A stretch of 64,000 nucleotides of DNA from the NCBI GenBank assembly GCA_963556495.2, contig OY747721.1, forward strand, positions 29,756,349 through 29,820,348. The letters run 5' to 3'. The position numbers were made by a program, and so were the translations under genes. This DNA comes from Valencia hispanica (taxonomy: Eukaryota > Chordata > Actinopteri > Cyprinodontiformes > Valenciidae). This document shows positions 43,872 through 54,120 of this stretch, in pieces. Position 1 is the stretch's first letter; each line of letters opens with the position of its first letter. The notes under the pieces are model-generated. The model ran no database searches and was not told the origin of the DNA. It saw only the letters and a list, made by a program, of their open reading frames with translations.

Positions 43872-43970
43872 CAGGGGCGGTTCTAAGATCAGTGTATGTT
43901 CGAGGCTTTAGCCCACCTAAAAGAGGATATTTTTATATAAAGGAATAAATCAATTATAAAAGTGATTTAA
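43872..43970 (+). mobile_element. Transposon left terminus CAGGGGCGG type
   Basis: CAGGGGCGGTTCTAAG followed by GAGGCTTTAGCCCACCTAAAAGAGG is a typical left end of a fish hAT-like element. A right-hand counterpart (CTAGAGCCGCCCCTG) occurs only at 34,613-34,627, inside another element, so this copy is incomplete or its right end is decayed. Confidence 0.4.
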
Positions 43971-44515
43971 GGGAATAAAGAAAAATAAAAGCTTATTGTA
44001 TTAGGTAAATTATTGTAACTATTTGCAAATAATATTTAACTTTTAATTAGGCATGCATTCTCTCTTAATGAATCAAGGAAATTATAGCATATTTTCAATT
44101 CAAAACGGAAAAATGTAATTAATAAATAAAAAAAGTTGAGTAATTTGCGTCACTGGATACTGTCAATAGCTGAACATTTTCATTGTAAAACAGCCAAATA
44201 TTAAATGTTTATGTACTTATATTTTACCAGGCATTTGTTCACTTCTTTAATCATTTTGACACTGATGAGCTAGACCGCTGAACTAGTCATCCTAACAACA
44301 AACAAATTTAAAAGATTTGATTTCAAATTTCAATACAAATAAATCAAATGAGCAGTGGAGTTGTTTTTTTATGTGACTAAGGTTTACCCTACAGAACAGC
44401 CTAGACTACTTTGGACATACACTGTTCAAGACATACATACAAAGAGCTTTCTCTTCTCTTTTCTCTCTAAACAAATCTGTAGCGTTAACACATGTCTGTG
44501 TTTGGTTTTCCCCAG

Positions 44516-44596
44516 TACACAATGGAGCGGTCCCAGTGGAAAAACATGCGCAAGTCAGCCATAAAAAGGACAAATGACAGAACTTTAGAGCTATAA
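44516..44596 (+). pseudogene. Tnp2-like transposase gene: possible first coding exon
   Basis: After an acceptor-like TTTTCCCCAG (ending 44,515) an ATG at 44,522 opens a basic 24-codon frame (SQWKNMRKSAIKRTNDR) that ends in a stop at 44,594-44,596. It resembles the basic N-terminus expected of this transposase group, but similarity is weak. ACATGGTAAGT at 44,632-44,641 could be a donor. Confidence 0.3.
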
Positions 44597-44632
44597 AGAA
44601 GTCTTTGCACAGGTGTCATAGAGCACAATGAC

Positions 44633-45169
44633 ATGGTAAGTAGTGCTTTTGGTGAAGTTGTGGACACTGAGATGGTGAGTGAGGATGAGGTCTTTGAAGA
44701 TGATGAGGAGGATGATGAGATTTCTCCTCCTTTAGATTTGTCCACTGCTCTGTCTGGCTGGGCTGTTGAGTATGGTGTATCATTAGTGGCATTGTCTGCT
44801 CTTCTGTGCATCCTTAGAGTGCATCCCGCCTTTCTTCCAAAGGATGGGAGAACCCTTTTAAAAACGGCAACCAAGTACACTCTGGAAAGGTTGGCTGGTG
44901 GGGTGTTTTTCTATTTTGGTATTTTGAACATGTTTCGCAAAACATTTGACTATTTGTTGTTCAAATTTCCAGACAGAAATGTGTTTATGTTGCAGCTTAA
45001 TTTTGATGGATGGCCGCCGTTTAAGAGCTCGTCAACTCAGTTCTGGCCAGTGTTAGGCATGTTGCGTCACAAAGATTATGTTTCCAGCAGGCCACTGTTA
45101 ATTGCTTTGTTCTGTGGTGAGACTAAACCCACTTCATTGAGTATCTTGGCACCCTTGTTCAAAAACTGA
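44633..45169 (+). pseudogene. Tnp2-like transposase, N-terminal and catalytic start
   Basis: This frame has an acidic segment (residues 10-35) followed by LDLSTALSGWAVEYGVSLVALSALLCIL, AFLPKDGRTLLKT and LQLNFDGWPPFKSSSTQFWPVLGM, then LLIALFCGETKPTSL. These blocks resemble a transposase-like protein family common in fish and cnidarians, related to the Tnp2/CACTA-type domain. The NFDGWPPFKSS block probably holds the first catalytic aspartate. The frame stops at 45,167-45,169 and similarity continues in other frames. Superfamily assignment is tentative. Confidence 0.55.
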
Positions 45170-45465
45170 CAGTGCTGAGAGAGGGATTTTTCAGACTCAA
45201 AAACATTGTTTCTGAAGGTAAGTTGGATCATTTGTGATGCTCCTGCTAGAGCCTTTATCAAACAGGTGAAAAGCCTTTCAGGTTATGCTGGATGTGATAA
45301 GTTTGCAGCCAGGTGTTTATGCTCGTCACCGCATGACATTCTCAGAGGTAAGTGCTGCTGAAAAGACTGATGAGTCATTTGCAAGGGGCACAGATGAGGA
45401 ACATCCCATAGCAGTTCCCCTCTACTTGAAACAGGTATCGGTATAGTCAGTCAGTTTCCTCACGA
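45170..45465 (+). pseudogene. Tnp2-like transposase, middle part, frameshifted
   Basis: Similarity continues in shifted frames: LTVLREGFFRLKNIVSE, then a frame with DAPARAFIKQVKSLSGYAGCDKFAARC (a conserved cysteine-containing block) and TDESFARGTDEEHPIAVPLYL. At least two one- or two-base indels and several stops are present. Two GTAAGT motifs (near 45,218 and 45,350) look like splice donors but fall inside conserved coding similarity, so they may be coincidental. Confidence 0.5.
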
Positions 45466-45469
45466 TTAT

Positions 45470-45788
45470 ATGCATTTGGTTTGTTTGGGAGTAATGTGGA
45501 GGCTTTTAGATTTGTGGTTTGGCAGTTCTGGCCCTCTTCAGCGTCGTTGTTTGGGTCGTGACATGCAGGACACCTCTGAAAAGCTGGTAAGCTTGAAGGC
45601 ATTTGTCCCAGTTGAATTTGCTAGGAAGACAATGAATCTGGTAGAAAGACTAGGTGGAAGGCAACTGAACTCAGGCAGTTCCTTCTGTACACCGGTCCTC
45701 TTGTTCTTAGCGGTGTGTTACCTGAGGTAATATAACAACTTCATGCTGCTGTCAGTTGCCATCTCGATTTTAGCCAATCCCCGCCTTT
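45470..45788 (+). pseudogene. Tnp2-like transposase, C-terminal part, cut by LTR
   Basis: The block FPHDYMHLVCLGVMWRLLDLWF (starting near 45,448) is the most diagnostic motif of the family. It is followed by VSLKAFVPVEFARKTMNLVERL, and after a frame change near 45,735 by NFMLLSVAISILANPRLL. Similarity stops at 45,788, exactly where a gypsy-like LTR begins. No continuation was found to the right of the LTR element. Confidence 0.55.
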
Positions 45789-46067
45789 TGTCATGCTTCC
45801 CTGTTTGCTCCCTCTCCTCAGCATTGTCCTCACCTGTCTCTCCAATCATCCACACCTGTCACTTCCCCTCACTCAGCACCAGATCATTATTGATGTCTCC
45901 ATGGTGTATTGTCCTGCTGTTATCCTGTCCTGCTTGTCCGAGGTCCTGTCTCTACGTTCCTGCCGTCATCATCATCACCTACTTCTCAACCTGCACTTAA
46001 TAAACATCTTTGCACCTTTCCACGGGGTCTGTGTTTGGGTCCATGCACCACACTGCATTCCTTGACA
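45789..46067 (+). mobile_element. Gypsy-like LTR
   Basis: A 279-bp block starts TGTCATGCTTCCCTG and ends CATTCCTTGACA (TG...CA), with an AATAAA signal at 46,001-46,006 and a run of CATCATCAT upstream of it. It is followed by GAATGATCCGGCCA and a frame starting MHPALAREI, the usual arrangement of LTR, primer-binding region and gag in fish gypsy elements. The insertion interrupts a transposase relic. Confidence 0.6.
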
Positions 46068-46086
46068 GAATGATCCGGCCATAAAG

Positions 46087-46503
46087 ATGCACCCAGCACT
46101 CGCCCGGGAGATCGGTGCCTTGCATCAGGACATCTGGGCCAACCTGAGCAAGATCTCGGTCTCCCCTCATCCTCCACTACGCATCTCTGGGGCTGAGGAG
46201 ATCCTCAAGGTTCTTCCTCAGTTCCAGAATGTGTTCTCCGCTCGGGATCTCACCACGCTGCGGAACGAGGCGGAGAGGGTTCACCAGGAAGCGTCGGATG
46301 AGATCATCGGTCCACCCTCTCCGTCTCCACCATCTGGCCACAGGCAGAGGTCCCGCTGCGCCAGGATTGTTTCCGGGAGCGGGGAGCAGAGCGGCACTCC
46401 CACACGAACTGCCAGTGTGGGCAGTTCGTGTGGGCAGCTATCTTCCCCTAACAAACGCAGCACTCCCACCGCCTCATCGCATGCAGCGATGCCATCGAGG
46501 TAG
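46087..46503 (+). pseudogene. Gypsy-like gag relic
   Basis: The frame opens 20 bases after the LTR with MHPALAREIGALHQDIWANL and becomes proline/serine-rich with GHRQRSRCARIV. It lacks any capsid or zinc-knuckle motif, protease or polymerase, so the element is non-autonomous or heavily deleted. A perfect 15-bp inverted repeat lies within it at 46,399-46,434. Confidence 0.4.
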
Positions 46504-46865
46504 GGCCGCTTCTGGGGAGGAAGTCTGAGCTGCCCGCACCCCTCCTCCCAGTCCCTCGGCTCGCGTCAGCCTGTCGAGACCAGTTCCTCCAGTCAGCCTG
46601 TCGAGACCAACTTCCCCTGTCTCACCGCGGGCTCCAGCTCTGACCTCCCTGCAGCCCCAAAGTCAGCCTCTGCCTGTGAGCCAGAGTCAGTTCCAGTCTC
46701 AGAGCCAGTCCCCATCTCAGAGCCAGTCCTGGTCTCAGCCTCCACCATTCCTGCGGTCTTCCTGGCCATCGCATTGGCTGCTCTCCAGCATGGGTCGCCA
46801 CAATCCCCGGAGAGGGTCAGGGAGGACCCGTCTCCGTGGCTAGAGCTCCCTGGAAGGTTTCTCCA
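46504..46865 (+). mobile_element. Internal region of the gypsy-like element
   Basis: The sequence repeats CAGCCTGTCGAGACCA and CAGAGCCAGTCC(C)-type motifs (proline/serine/glutamine coding in one frame) and ends GCTAGAGCTCCCTGGAAGG. The same terminal motif appears inverted at several places in 47,155-47,235, linking the two arms. Confidence 0.5.
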
Positions 46866-46869
46866 TACG

Positions 46870-47590
46870 AGTGTTCAATAGCTGGAGTGAGGAGCCATTA
46901 ATCCGCCTACCTGGAATTGACGCAGACACGAAGGAGTTTGAAGCCATAGATAACCAAAGGAACCCCAGAGCACAGGAGCCCCAGTCGGACCAATGCAGGG
47001 CTGTCCATACCCCCCAAGAGAGGAGCAGAGTAGAGTATGGCAGCGCGGAGACCAGCTGAGAAGAGTCTGGCGGCGCGGAGGCTGGCTGAGAAGAGTCTGG
47101 CAGCTTGACCGACAGCGGTCGGCGGTGAAGAGGCGACGGGGACGGGTGCCCCTTGACCCTCCCTGGGAGCTCTAGCAATGGCGACGGGTCCTCCTTGACC
47201 CTCCCTGGGAGCTCTAGCGACGGGAAGGGTCCTCCATGACCTCTAATGACCCATGGGGGAATGTCGGTCGCTGCAGAGCTGCTGCTGTGACTGCCAGGAA
47301 CACAGCAGCCACGATGGCGGCAGGCTCTGGGACTGGAACTAGCTCTGGGAAAGGGACTGAGCAGACTGGCTCGCAGACAGGAACTGAGCAGACTGGTTTT
47401 GCAGACAGGAACTGAGCAGACTGGTTCACAGACAGTGCTGTTGGTGGAGGAAGTGATGATGATGATGATGATGATGACGACAGCAGGAACGGAGACACGA
47501 CATTGGACGAGCAGGACAGGATACAGCATACACCATTGAGACATCTACAATAATGATCCGACGAGGCAGGTTGCTTTCGCCTGATCTTAA
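46870..47590 (-). mobile_element. Inverted partner of the gypsy-like element
   Basis: Read on the minus strand, this region matches the element at 45.88-46.86 kb. It has GATCATTATTGTAGATGTCTCAATGGTGTA, then TATCCTGTCCTGCTCGTCC, TCCGTTCCTGCTGTCGTCATCATC, CAGAGCC and GTCGCTAGAGCTCCCAGGGAGG. It carries two to three copies of a CTCCCAGGGAGGGTCAAGG-type unit and two copies of CCAGACTCTTCTCAGC. The two copies meet tail to tail near 46,866. Confidence 0.5.
47454..47476 (+). repeat. (GAT)n microsatellite
   Basis: Seven to eight GAT units lie within the inverted gypsy-like copy, where the plus copy has only three to four CAT units on the same element strand. Confidence 0.85.
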
Positions 47591-47599
47591 ATAACAAGG

Positions 47600-48160
47600 G
47601 ACAGCTCCGCATCTCCAGCAGTCCCCAATGCTCCTAACCGCCAGAGCTGACCAATCCAGACTAACTGTACAATGCAGGGCAAAGTCCGGACCAGACAATC
47701 CCCCCATCCGCACAGTTGGTGGAGGCCGACATTGGCCCGCATCCATGCAGGGACCACCCTCCTCCCCCTCCCACCGTGTCACGCGAACACAAACCGCCCA
47801 ATCAAACGACACCCCCACACATAGCAAGACGAGGGCCCCAGGCACAACAGTGGGGAAGAACAATGAGCGGCACCACGGTGGTTCCACCAATCCCCCGGAC
47901 CTCACACTCAGAGTGGGGAACCCCCTCCACACAGGAAGAACAATGCAACCCAAAGGCCAGTACGCCAAACAAGCCAGCTTCGAATGGCTCAAGACAGCCC
48001 CCAACGCCGACTATGAGACGACAGACACCCAACCACTGCAGCAGTGTGCCAGCCACATATGGCCCGGATTCCCATTTACCCCCACTCCCCCCAGGTGAGG
48101 CAACACTCGGTGATCCGACCCTCAACACACACCAATCACATTGCCTTGGGTTTCCGAGAC
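47600..48160. repeat. C-rich composite repeat, left part
   Basis: The plus strand is strongly C-rich and G-poor over hundreds of bases, with long overlapping open frames in several phases that reflect low stop-codon density rather than genes. No protein motif was recognised. It has the look of an untranslated region of a retroelement. Confidence 0.4.
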
Positions 48161-48302
48161 ACAAAAAAGCTGCGATGGACTGGCGACCTGTCCAGGGTGT
48201 ACCCTGCCTCTCGCCCCCTTGACTGCTGGAGATAGGCACCAGCCGCCCCGCAACCCTACATAGGATGGACGGGTATGGAAAATGGATGGATGGATGGAAA
48301 AA
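48160..48302 (+). mobile_element. Rex3/RTE-type 3' end
   Basis: GCGATGGACTGGCGACCTG, CAGGGTGTACCCTGCCTCTCGCCC and GCTGGAGATAGGCACCAGC lead to GAAAATGGATGGATGGATGG at 48,276-48,297. This is the standard 3' end and tetranucleotide tail of the fish Rex3/RTE group. An inverted, more diverged copy lies at 52,990-53,160. Confidence 0.75.
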
Positions 48303-49160
48303 AGCAGAGCCACATCCCCACTCCAAGGAAAACAACCCCACAGCTCCACCGCCCCCCCATCCATGAACAGCACCGGGCCGCTCGTGCTTGCCCCTGATCC
48401 CAAACAGGCCCCTCCCAAAGAGGCGCACCAGCCAACCGGTCCACCCAGGCCCTGCCAGTCAGGCACCAGAGATGAACCGGCACGCCCCACGAGTTTCCAG
48501 CCCTGGACACGGAGTGCCACCAACGCACCGGTGTGCAGAGGCATCAGTCACCAGCCGGGAATGACAGAGGTGAAATAGTTGGCCCACTCATTTGGTGGGG
48601 GGCCTGACATGCACCAAGAAGGGCCAGCCAAAGACCCAACCTGACGGATACACAGGAATACACAGACACAGTCATGCCTCCCTTCGCACATATACACTCT
48701 CACCTGCACACCTAGACACACAAAAATTGACGGTGTACACTCACTCATACTCCCCATACACACTCTATATTCCCAGGTCCAGGTACCGATACCCCAGCAG
48801 AACAACCAGCCCCGGGAGGTGGACCCCCTACCCTCTAGTATGGGGACAAGCAGACCGCCAAAGTCCCCACAGCCCACCAGCTCAGGCCCCAACAAGACCG
48901 CCTGTTTCTCGTCCCGGACGCCAACCCCTGATGGCCAATAGTGAACAGGGATGTGGAAGGAACCCGAGCCTCCCTCCTCCTACTCGAGTATGGTGTACTC
49001 CTACTCCCACTCGAGTATGGTGTACTCGAGTAGACCCCCCCCATCCCAAGAACCCCAGAGATCACTAAAGACACAAAACCGTCCCGCATGCACAGCACCA
49101 GAAAGCCATTCCACCCGTGAGCAAACCGTGATCTCTTCTGCTTTTCTTCCTCCCTTCTGA
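48303..49160. repeat. C-rich composite repeat, right part
   Basis: C-rich sequence continues as far as about 49,160. It includes two 19-bp units ACTCGAGTATGGTGTACTC (48,982-49,000 and 49,009-49,027) flanked by CTACTCGAGTA and its complement. There are CACACA-rich runs at 48,650-48,770. No coding or RNA gene was recognised despite long open frames. Confidence 0.4.
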
Positions 49161-49701
49161 ATTTTTTTTTTTCTCATCTAAAACGATCGTCTGACTTGAT
49201 CAGTCTCCATCAATTTGTGGAATTTGCACCAATAGAAGACACATGTTCCTATTAATTAGTCTGTCTGACTTTTCAACATTTTTTCTTTCTTTGGACTCCT
49301 TCCTGTTTTCTCTTCTCTGCCTCTTTATTACCACATCTCTAGAGGGACACATCTGTTAGTTTTGCATGTTGTTTACTCAAAAAGAATATACAATGCTCAA
49401 CCTATTTTTAAATGAAGAGTAATCTTGTTAGAATCCTTATACTATTATGTGGATGTCTGTGTTAATTTTACCACTCATTTAAACGTCTCAATCAGAAACA
49501 AACATCTTAAATGAAAATAATTTGAAATCTAAATCTGTCCATGGTATAATAATTTAGTAAATCATTTGTCTCAATTGTATATTCTGTAGAATGCAAAAAA
49601 TCTATTGGTTGGTACACCTAAGTTAAGTGACTTAGAATGGTCAGTGAATACTGTAACTTTACCAAGTTAGTTTAGGTGCATTTTGGAGAACAACTGTACG
49701 T

Positions 49702-49738
<37 letters not shown>

Positions 49739-50058
49739 ATCTGAGTATCAATTAGACACTAACTTGAAAGGCAGATGAACCTGTATTTTGTCTGTAATTA
49801 GGATTCAAGTATAATAGTAAATTTAAATTAGTGGTGGAGTTTCCAAATGCCTTCCATGACAATGATCTTTCAATCTATTCATGAAGTTTGCTAAATAAAA
49901 TGTTCTATCTGGTATACCGGTTGCTCCCATTCCAAATAAGTTGATCTATTCCAGATACCCCCAACAAAACACTATGTACTGTATTTTACATTATGGTAGT
50001 TTACCATGTCACTGTTACTCAGTGTTTACCCACCCATGTCTTCTTCTATCTATTTCAG
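49161..50058. other. AT-rich stretch, possible intron
   Basis: No gene is seen. It lies directly upstream of a candidate terminal exon and could be intronic. A GT microsatellite is inside. Confidence 0.35.
49709..49736 (+). repeat. (GT)14 microsatellite
   Basis: Fourteen uninterrupted GT units. Confidence 0.95.
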
Positions 50059-50147
50059 ACTTGGAGAGACAGCTTTACAGTGTAGCAGACAGCTGTATTG
50101 CTCTCCACCCCCTCAGTAAAGGGGAAACATGTGTAGTGCTTAAATAA
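50059..50147 (+). CDS. Candidate terminal coding exon of an unrecognised gene
   Basis: A good acceptor (TTCTATCTATTTCAG) precedes a frame of 28 codons ending TAA at 50,145-50,147, with residues LERQLYSVADSCIALHPLS then KGETCVVLK. It has no repeat character, and the following 900 bases look like a unique 3' UTR rather than transposon DNA. I do not recognise the protein, and the upstream exon was not found in the preceding AT-rich stretch. The exon would start at the second base of a codon. It could also be a chance frame. Confidence 0.3.
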
Positions 50148-51213
50148 GTCTGACTACAACCCACACATCAGCAGAGAGACACAAAGACCCAAGCCTGAAC
50201 CCAAGAAAATGAATGAAAACAGCAACAGAAATGTACAAGCATGCAATTTGATGTTTGCATCACTTTGAATGCATCAGGCTTGACTTGAACAGGAACCGGA
50301 AAATGTATTGTGCCTCTCAGCCAGTATATTATGTGCTGTGGGCTAAAGGAGATTGGATTCTACGACTAGCATCGCAAAATGAGATTTATCTGTATTAAAT
50401 AGAAAAAAACTTTTTATTCCACTTGTTCCATTTACTGGCCAAAGGAGCCATGGAGAGGGTGACTCCTATTGCAAAAAGCAGTGGGATTAACAAGAGGAGT
50501 GAAAAGAGATGCACACGGGGGAAATTACTTTCTCCTAATTGTGGCTTGAACAATCTAACCCTGCTTTTAAAAACAACCTCAGCAAGCCAATGGGGAGAGA
50601 GAACATTTTTATTGACTGAGAATGTCTGATATCTGGATAAATTGAATTGGACACACAAGGACAAACTGCTGCTGGGAGGTTACTAGTGATTGGTTTATAC
50701 AGAGAGACTGAAGTCAAATAATTTGTGATGAAAGTCTATGGATGCTTCTCTCTGAAATCTGAAAAAAAAAATCTTCATTTAGAGGGTAAACTGACCTCAG
50801 GTCAACTGCAGGCATTAGGACAAACAAGTAAAAGTGGATGCATCTGAGATAGGCAGGGCGCTGGACCCTCTCAGAACTAAGGTGGAGCAGTGGATGAGGG
50901 AAGTATATTCTATAATGGAGAACAATAAAAAACCTTCACAGCCTTCACACTGAGCAGAGGAGCAGCTGCAGCAAAAAGTTAATCTCGCTGCCTTGCAGTT
51001 CTGCAAAGTTCAGGAGGTTCTTTGTACCTCTGCCATAAGACATTTTAACAGTGACAGCTAACGTTCTATACATTTTTTAAAACTTTATATTGTTGTAATA
51101 TTAAAAGATTGTAAATATATTAACTCCATGTTACATTATAATTTGAAAAAAACCCATGGTTGATAAAGTATTTTCTATTCTACTTTATTCAGGATAGTGG
51201 TGAAGTCCTCATC
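50148..51213 (+). other. Unique-looking stretch, possible 3' UTR
   Basis: No transposon motifs were recognised. The block at 50,390-50,720 is of high complexity and carries no long meaningful frame, consistent with an untranslated region or conserved noncoding sequence. Confidence 0.3.
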
Positions 51214-51923
51214 CGTTAGACCAGTGTTTCTCAAACTATGGGGCGAGCCCCACTGGTGGGGTGCAGAGGTATTGCAGGTGGGGCGTGACATCAACGGGAT
51301 TTAAATAGTTTTCCCCCCCTAGATTTTGTCGTTGTGAATGTTTCACTGCACTGTAAATTAAATCAACCAGCTCCCCCCTCTCACAAAATTAAACACACTC
51401 AAATAAATTAGCAATTGTGATCATCATTGTAAACAGAACCGGGACCTGGAACATCGGGCTGGGAGTTTGACGTTGGAATATATCGCAGCAGAACAAAACA
51501 AGCTGCAGTAGCCGCATTATCAGAGATTCCATCTACAAAATGTACAAATATCTAAAAAGATCAGGGAACGTTTCAGAGTCAGAGAAGTCACACGGTCAAC
51601 CACGGAGGAAATAGAGGGATGAGTATCTTGCTCTTTTTTTCCTTTTTTTCATTTTATTTTGTATTTTTGAAAGCTTTGCATTTGTGATTAAACTACAACT
51701 TTTATTTTCTCCAACTGTGAGCTGAAGTTCTACATGTAGCAACTACTGACAGCATATACCTAAAAACTTGTAGACTAACTCGGCTATTTTAATAAATAAA
51801 ATACTTTAAAAATCTGGCGTGGTCACCATTCTGTTGGGGCGATAAAAGCAGGGGGGGCTTGTGTATGCTCCTTTGTCCAAAGTGGGGAATGATAAAAAAA
51901 GTTTGAGAAACACTGCGTTAGAC
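51214..51923. mobile_element. hAT MITE, complete, 8-bp TSD
   Basis: The element at 51,222-51,915 (694 bp) starts CAGTGTTTCTCAAAC and ends GTTTGAGAAACACTG, perfect 15-bp inverted repeats. It is flanked by CGTTAGAC on both sides (51,214-51,221 and 51,916-51,923). There is no transposase. The intact ends and duplication indicate a fairly recent insertion. Confidence 0.9.
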
Positions 51924-52985
51924 CCACATTAACTGTTTGAAAATAATAAGACACACTTTTTACTCTGCTAAACTCTCTGTAAGAATACAGATGAGTTACT
52001 TTAAAGCATTCTCCCTTGTAGCTGTCAGTGAAAGTTAATGAACTTTGTACTAATTTTAATATCTGAGGTTAATAGATCTAACGAGACTCGTCCAGAACTG
52101 ACTTGGTAGCATGATGATAATCACTTATGTTCTTGCCTTGTTCTGTCTCCTGCATTAAAATACATTGGCTCATGCAAAACACGCATCCTCATTCATTGGC
52201 ATAACAGATTACTCTGGAAGGTCAGATGACAAGGGTTAACAGTGAGCTGGTTCTTCAGTATTTCGACATTTTGTTATTTCCTCATGATGCCATCTATCTT
52301 GTGAAGCAGTTCAGTCCATCCTTCAGCAAAATTCTCCCACAACATGTTGCCATCTACATACTTTTTGATAATGGTCATTATGGTAGAACACTTCAATATT
52401 AGTTTTGTCAAACCACAGAACATATCTCTATAAACAAGCTATATCCCTGATTGCATTTGCAAGCTTTATTATGGCTTTTCTGTTGCTTTTGGAGCTATGG
52501 CCTCTTCCTTTCTGAGTAGCCTTTCAGTTCGTGTTATTACAGGCTTAACAGTGGATAATGACACTAACTTGCAAGCTTCAGTCAGTATTTTTGTTTTTGT
52601 TCTTTTGTTCTGAGATGAATACCCACGTTTCACATCAAATCGCGATCATGTCCAGGATTTACAGCCTGTCTCCTTCCTGGATGCTATACTGGCTGTATAT
52701 TCCCACTTTGTTTATGCTTTTCATATAACTGAACAGATGAACTTGAGACCTCTGGACATAGGAAAATTGTACAAAAGGATGAACAAGACTAATTCTCTTT
52801 CTGATTTTCCCTGATTTTCTTCACCACAATATCACACAAGGAAGCAGTGTGTTTGAGGGGTTGCCCTTAAGACATCCACAAGTGGTACACCAAATAACTC
52901 GACTATTGTGAGACAGTGAGGGAAAACAAAATTATGTTTCAAAATCTGGTTTTAACAGTTTAAACTTTCCTGATAAGTACTTGAT
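51924..52985. other. Unannotated stretch
   Basis: No gene was recognised. Around 52,300-52,870 there is faint resemblance to a decayed antisense transposon (many short gene-like runs), but nothing that could be assigned. Confidence 0.35.
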
Positions 52986-52989
52986 AGAT

Positions 52990-53160
52990 TATTATCCTTC
53001 CATTTATCCATTTCTAAACCCACTTATCCTTGCAGGGTCTCAAGGGAGCTGGTGCCAATCGCCAGCAGTCATTGGGCAAGAAGCAGAGTACCCTGGATGG
53101 GTCGCCAGTCCATCGCAGGGCAACACAGAGACATTAAACATGCATGCACACTGTCTGAGA
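52990..53160 (-). mobile_element. Rex3/RTE-type 3' end, inverted
   Basis: CCTTCCATTTATCCATTTCTAAACCC, GAGCTGGTGCCAATCGCCAGCAGTCATTGGGC, GTACCCTGGATGGGTCGCCAGTCCATCGCAGGGC and AACACAGAGAC are the antisense of the Rex3/RTE 3' end, including the decayed GGAT tail. It is inverted relative to the copy at 48.2 kb. Confidence 0.7.
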
Positions 53161-53539
53161 AAAAAACTTTTCCCAAGCACATGCCATAATAGTAAAGACA
53201 AGGAGAAGTACTGTATGTCTCAAACCAAAGCAGCATAACTTTGAAGAGTTGCTCAGTTTAAATGAGTCCACCCAGATTTGATCAAAACAAAAGATTTTAA
53301 AGTGGGAGTTGAAAGCACACAAGGTATCTACCTCTCATCCAGTGAATGGAATAACATGAGTAAAGACAATAGCAGTTTTCAAATAATAATTCAATTGTTT
53401 AAGAGGTAAAAAGTTATCCAAACCTGTCTGACCCTCTGGGTCCAAACGTCCCAAGGTTGTTAAATCATAAACTTACTGTTATTTAACAAGTCAAACTGAG
53501 TCCTGATTATTACCTGGCTTGCAGATATAATAAATAATT

Positions 53540-54120
53540 TAAATAGAACTTGATGCCTATAGATCTCATAAAGCAACACTTGATAAAAAACCTTTACATT
53601 TATCAGTCAGGAGAGGGTTACATTTTTAAGACTTGGCAAACCCCAAAACTTCCGTTTGGGACCATAATCCACAGCTGGAGAAGACATGCAGCAGTGGTGA
53701 ACCTTCCCAGAAAGGCCAGTCAATCAAAATTACTCACATAAAGAATTGAACCAGGAGGCCACAAAACAACCCTAGAACAATATCTAAATCTCCGCAGACT
53801 TCATTTACCTCTGTTACCATCAGAGCATAAGACTTAAGAGACTCGGCAAAATGGCCTCCATTAAAAGGGTTCCAGGCCAAAACTAGTGCTGATCAAAGAT
53901 AACAAAAAAGGACATCTCACAAATGCCAAAAAAACAAAACATGTTGATGATCCCCAGCATTTTTGTGAAAATATTTTGCGGACTGACGCGATAAAAGTGG
54001 ACCATCATACCATCACAGTGACATTTCCACATGAGGGCGGTAGAGGGTTTGGGGCTGCTTTGCTGTCTCAAGACCTGGACAACATGAGATAATCAATGGA
54101 ATCATAAATTATCCTCTCCA
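53540..54120 (+). pseudogene. Tc1-like transposase relic, N-terminal half
   Basis: Two open pieces belong to one decayed Tc1-type transposase. The first (53,550-53,741) contains TIIHSWRRHAAVVNLPRKASQSK, from the end of the DNA-binding domain. The second (53,886-54,092) contains GHLTNAKKTKHVDDPQHFCENILRTDAIKVD, where RTDAIKV corresponds to the first catalytic aspartate block, and GGGRGFGAALLS-type residues. Stops and frameshifts lie between them. Neither terminal repeat was found. Confidence 0.6.

Noticed and set aside
46840..49160. Many long frames on both strands (up to 234 codons)
   Set aside because: They arise from GC/C-rich repeat DNA with few stops, overlap in multiple phases and carry no recognisable domain.
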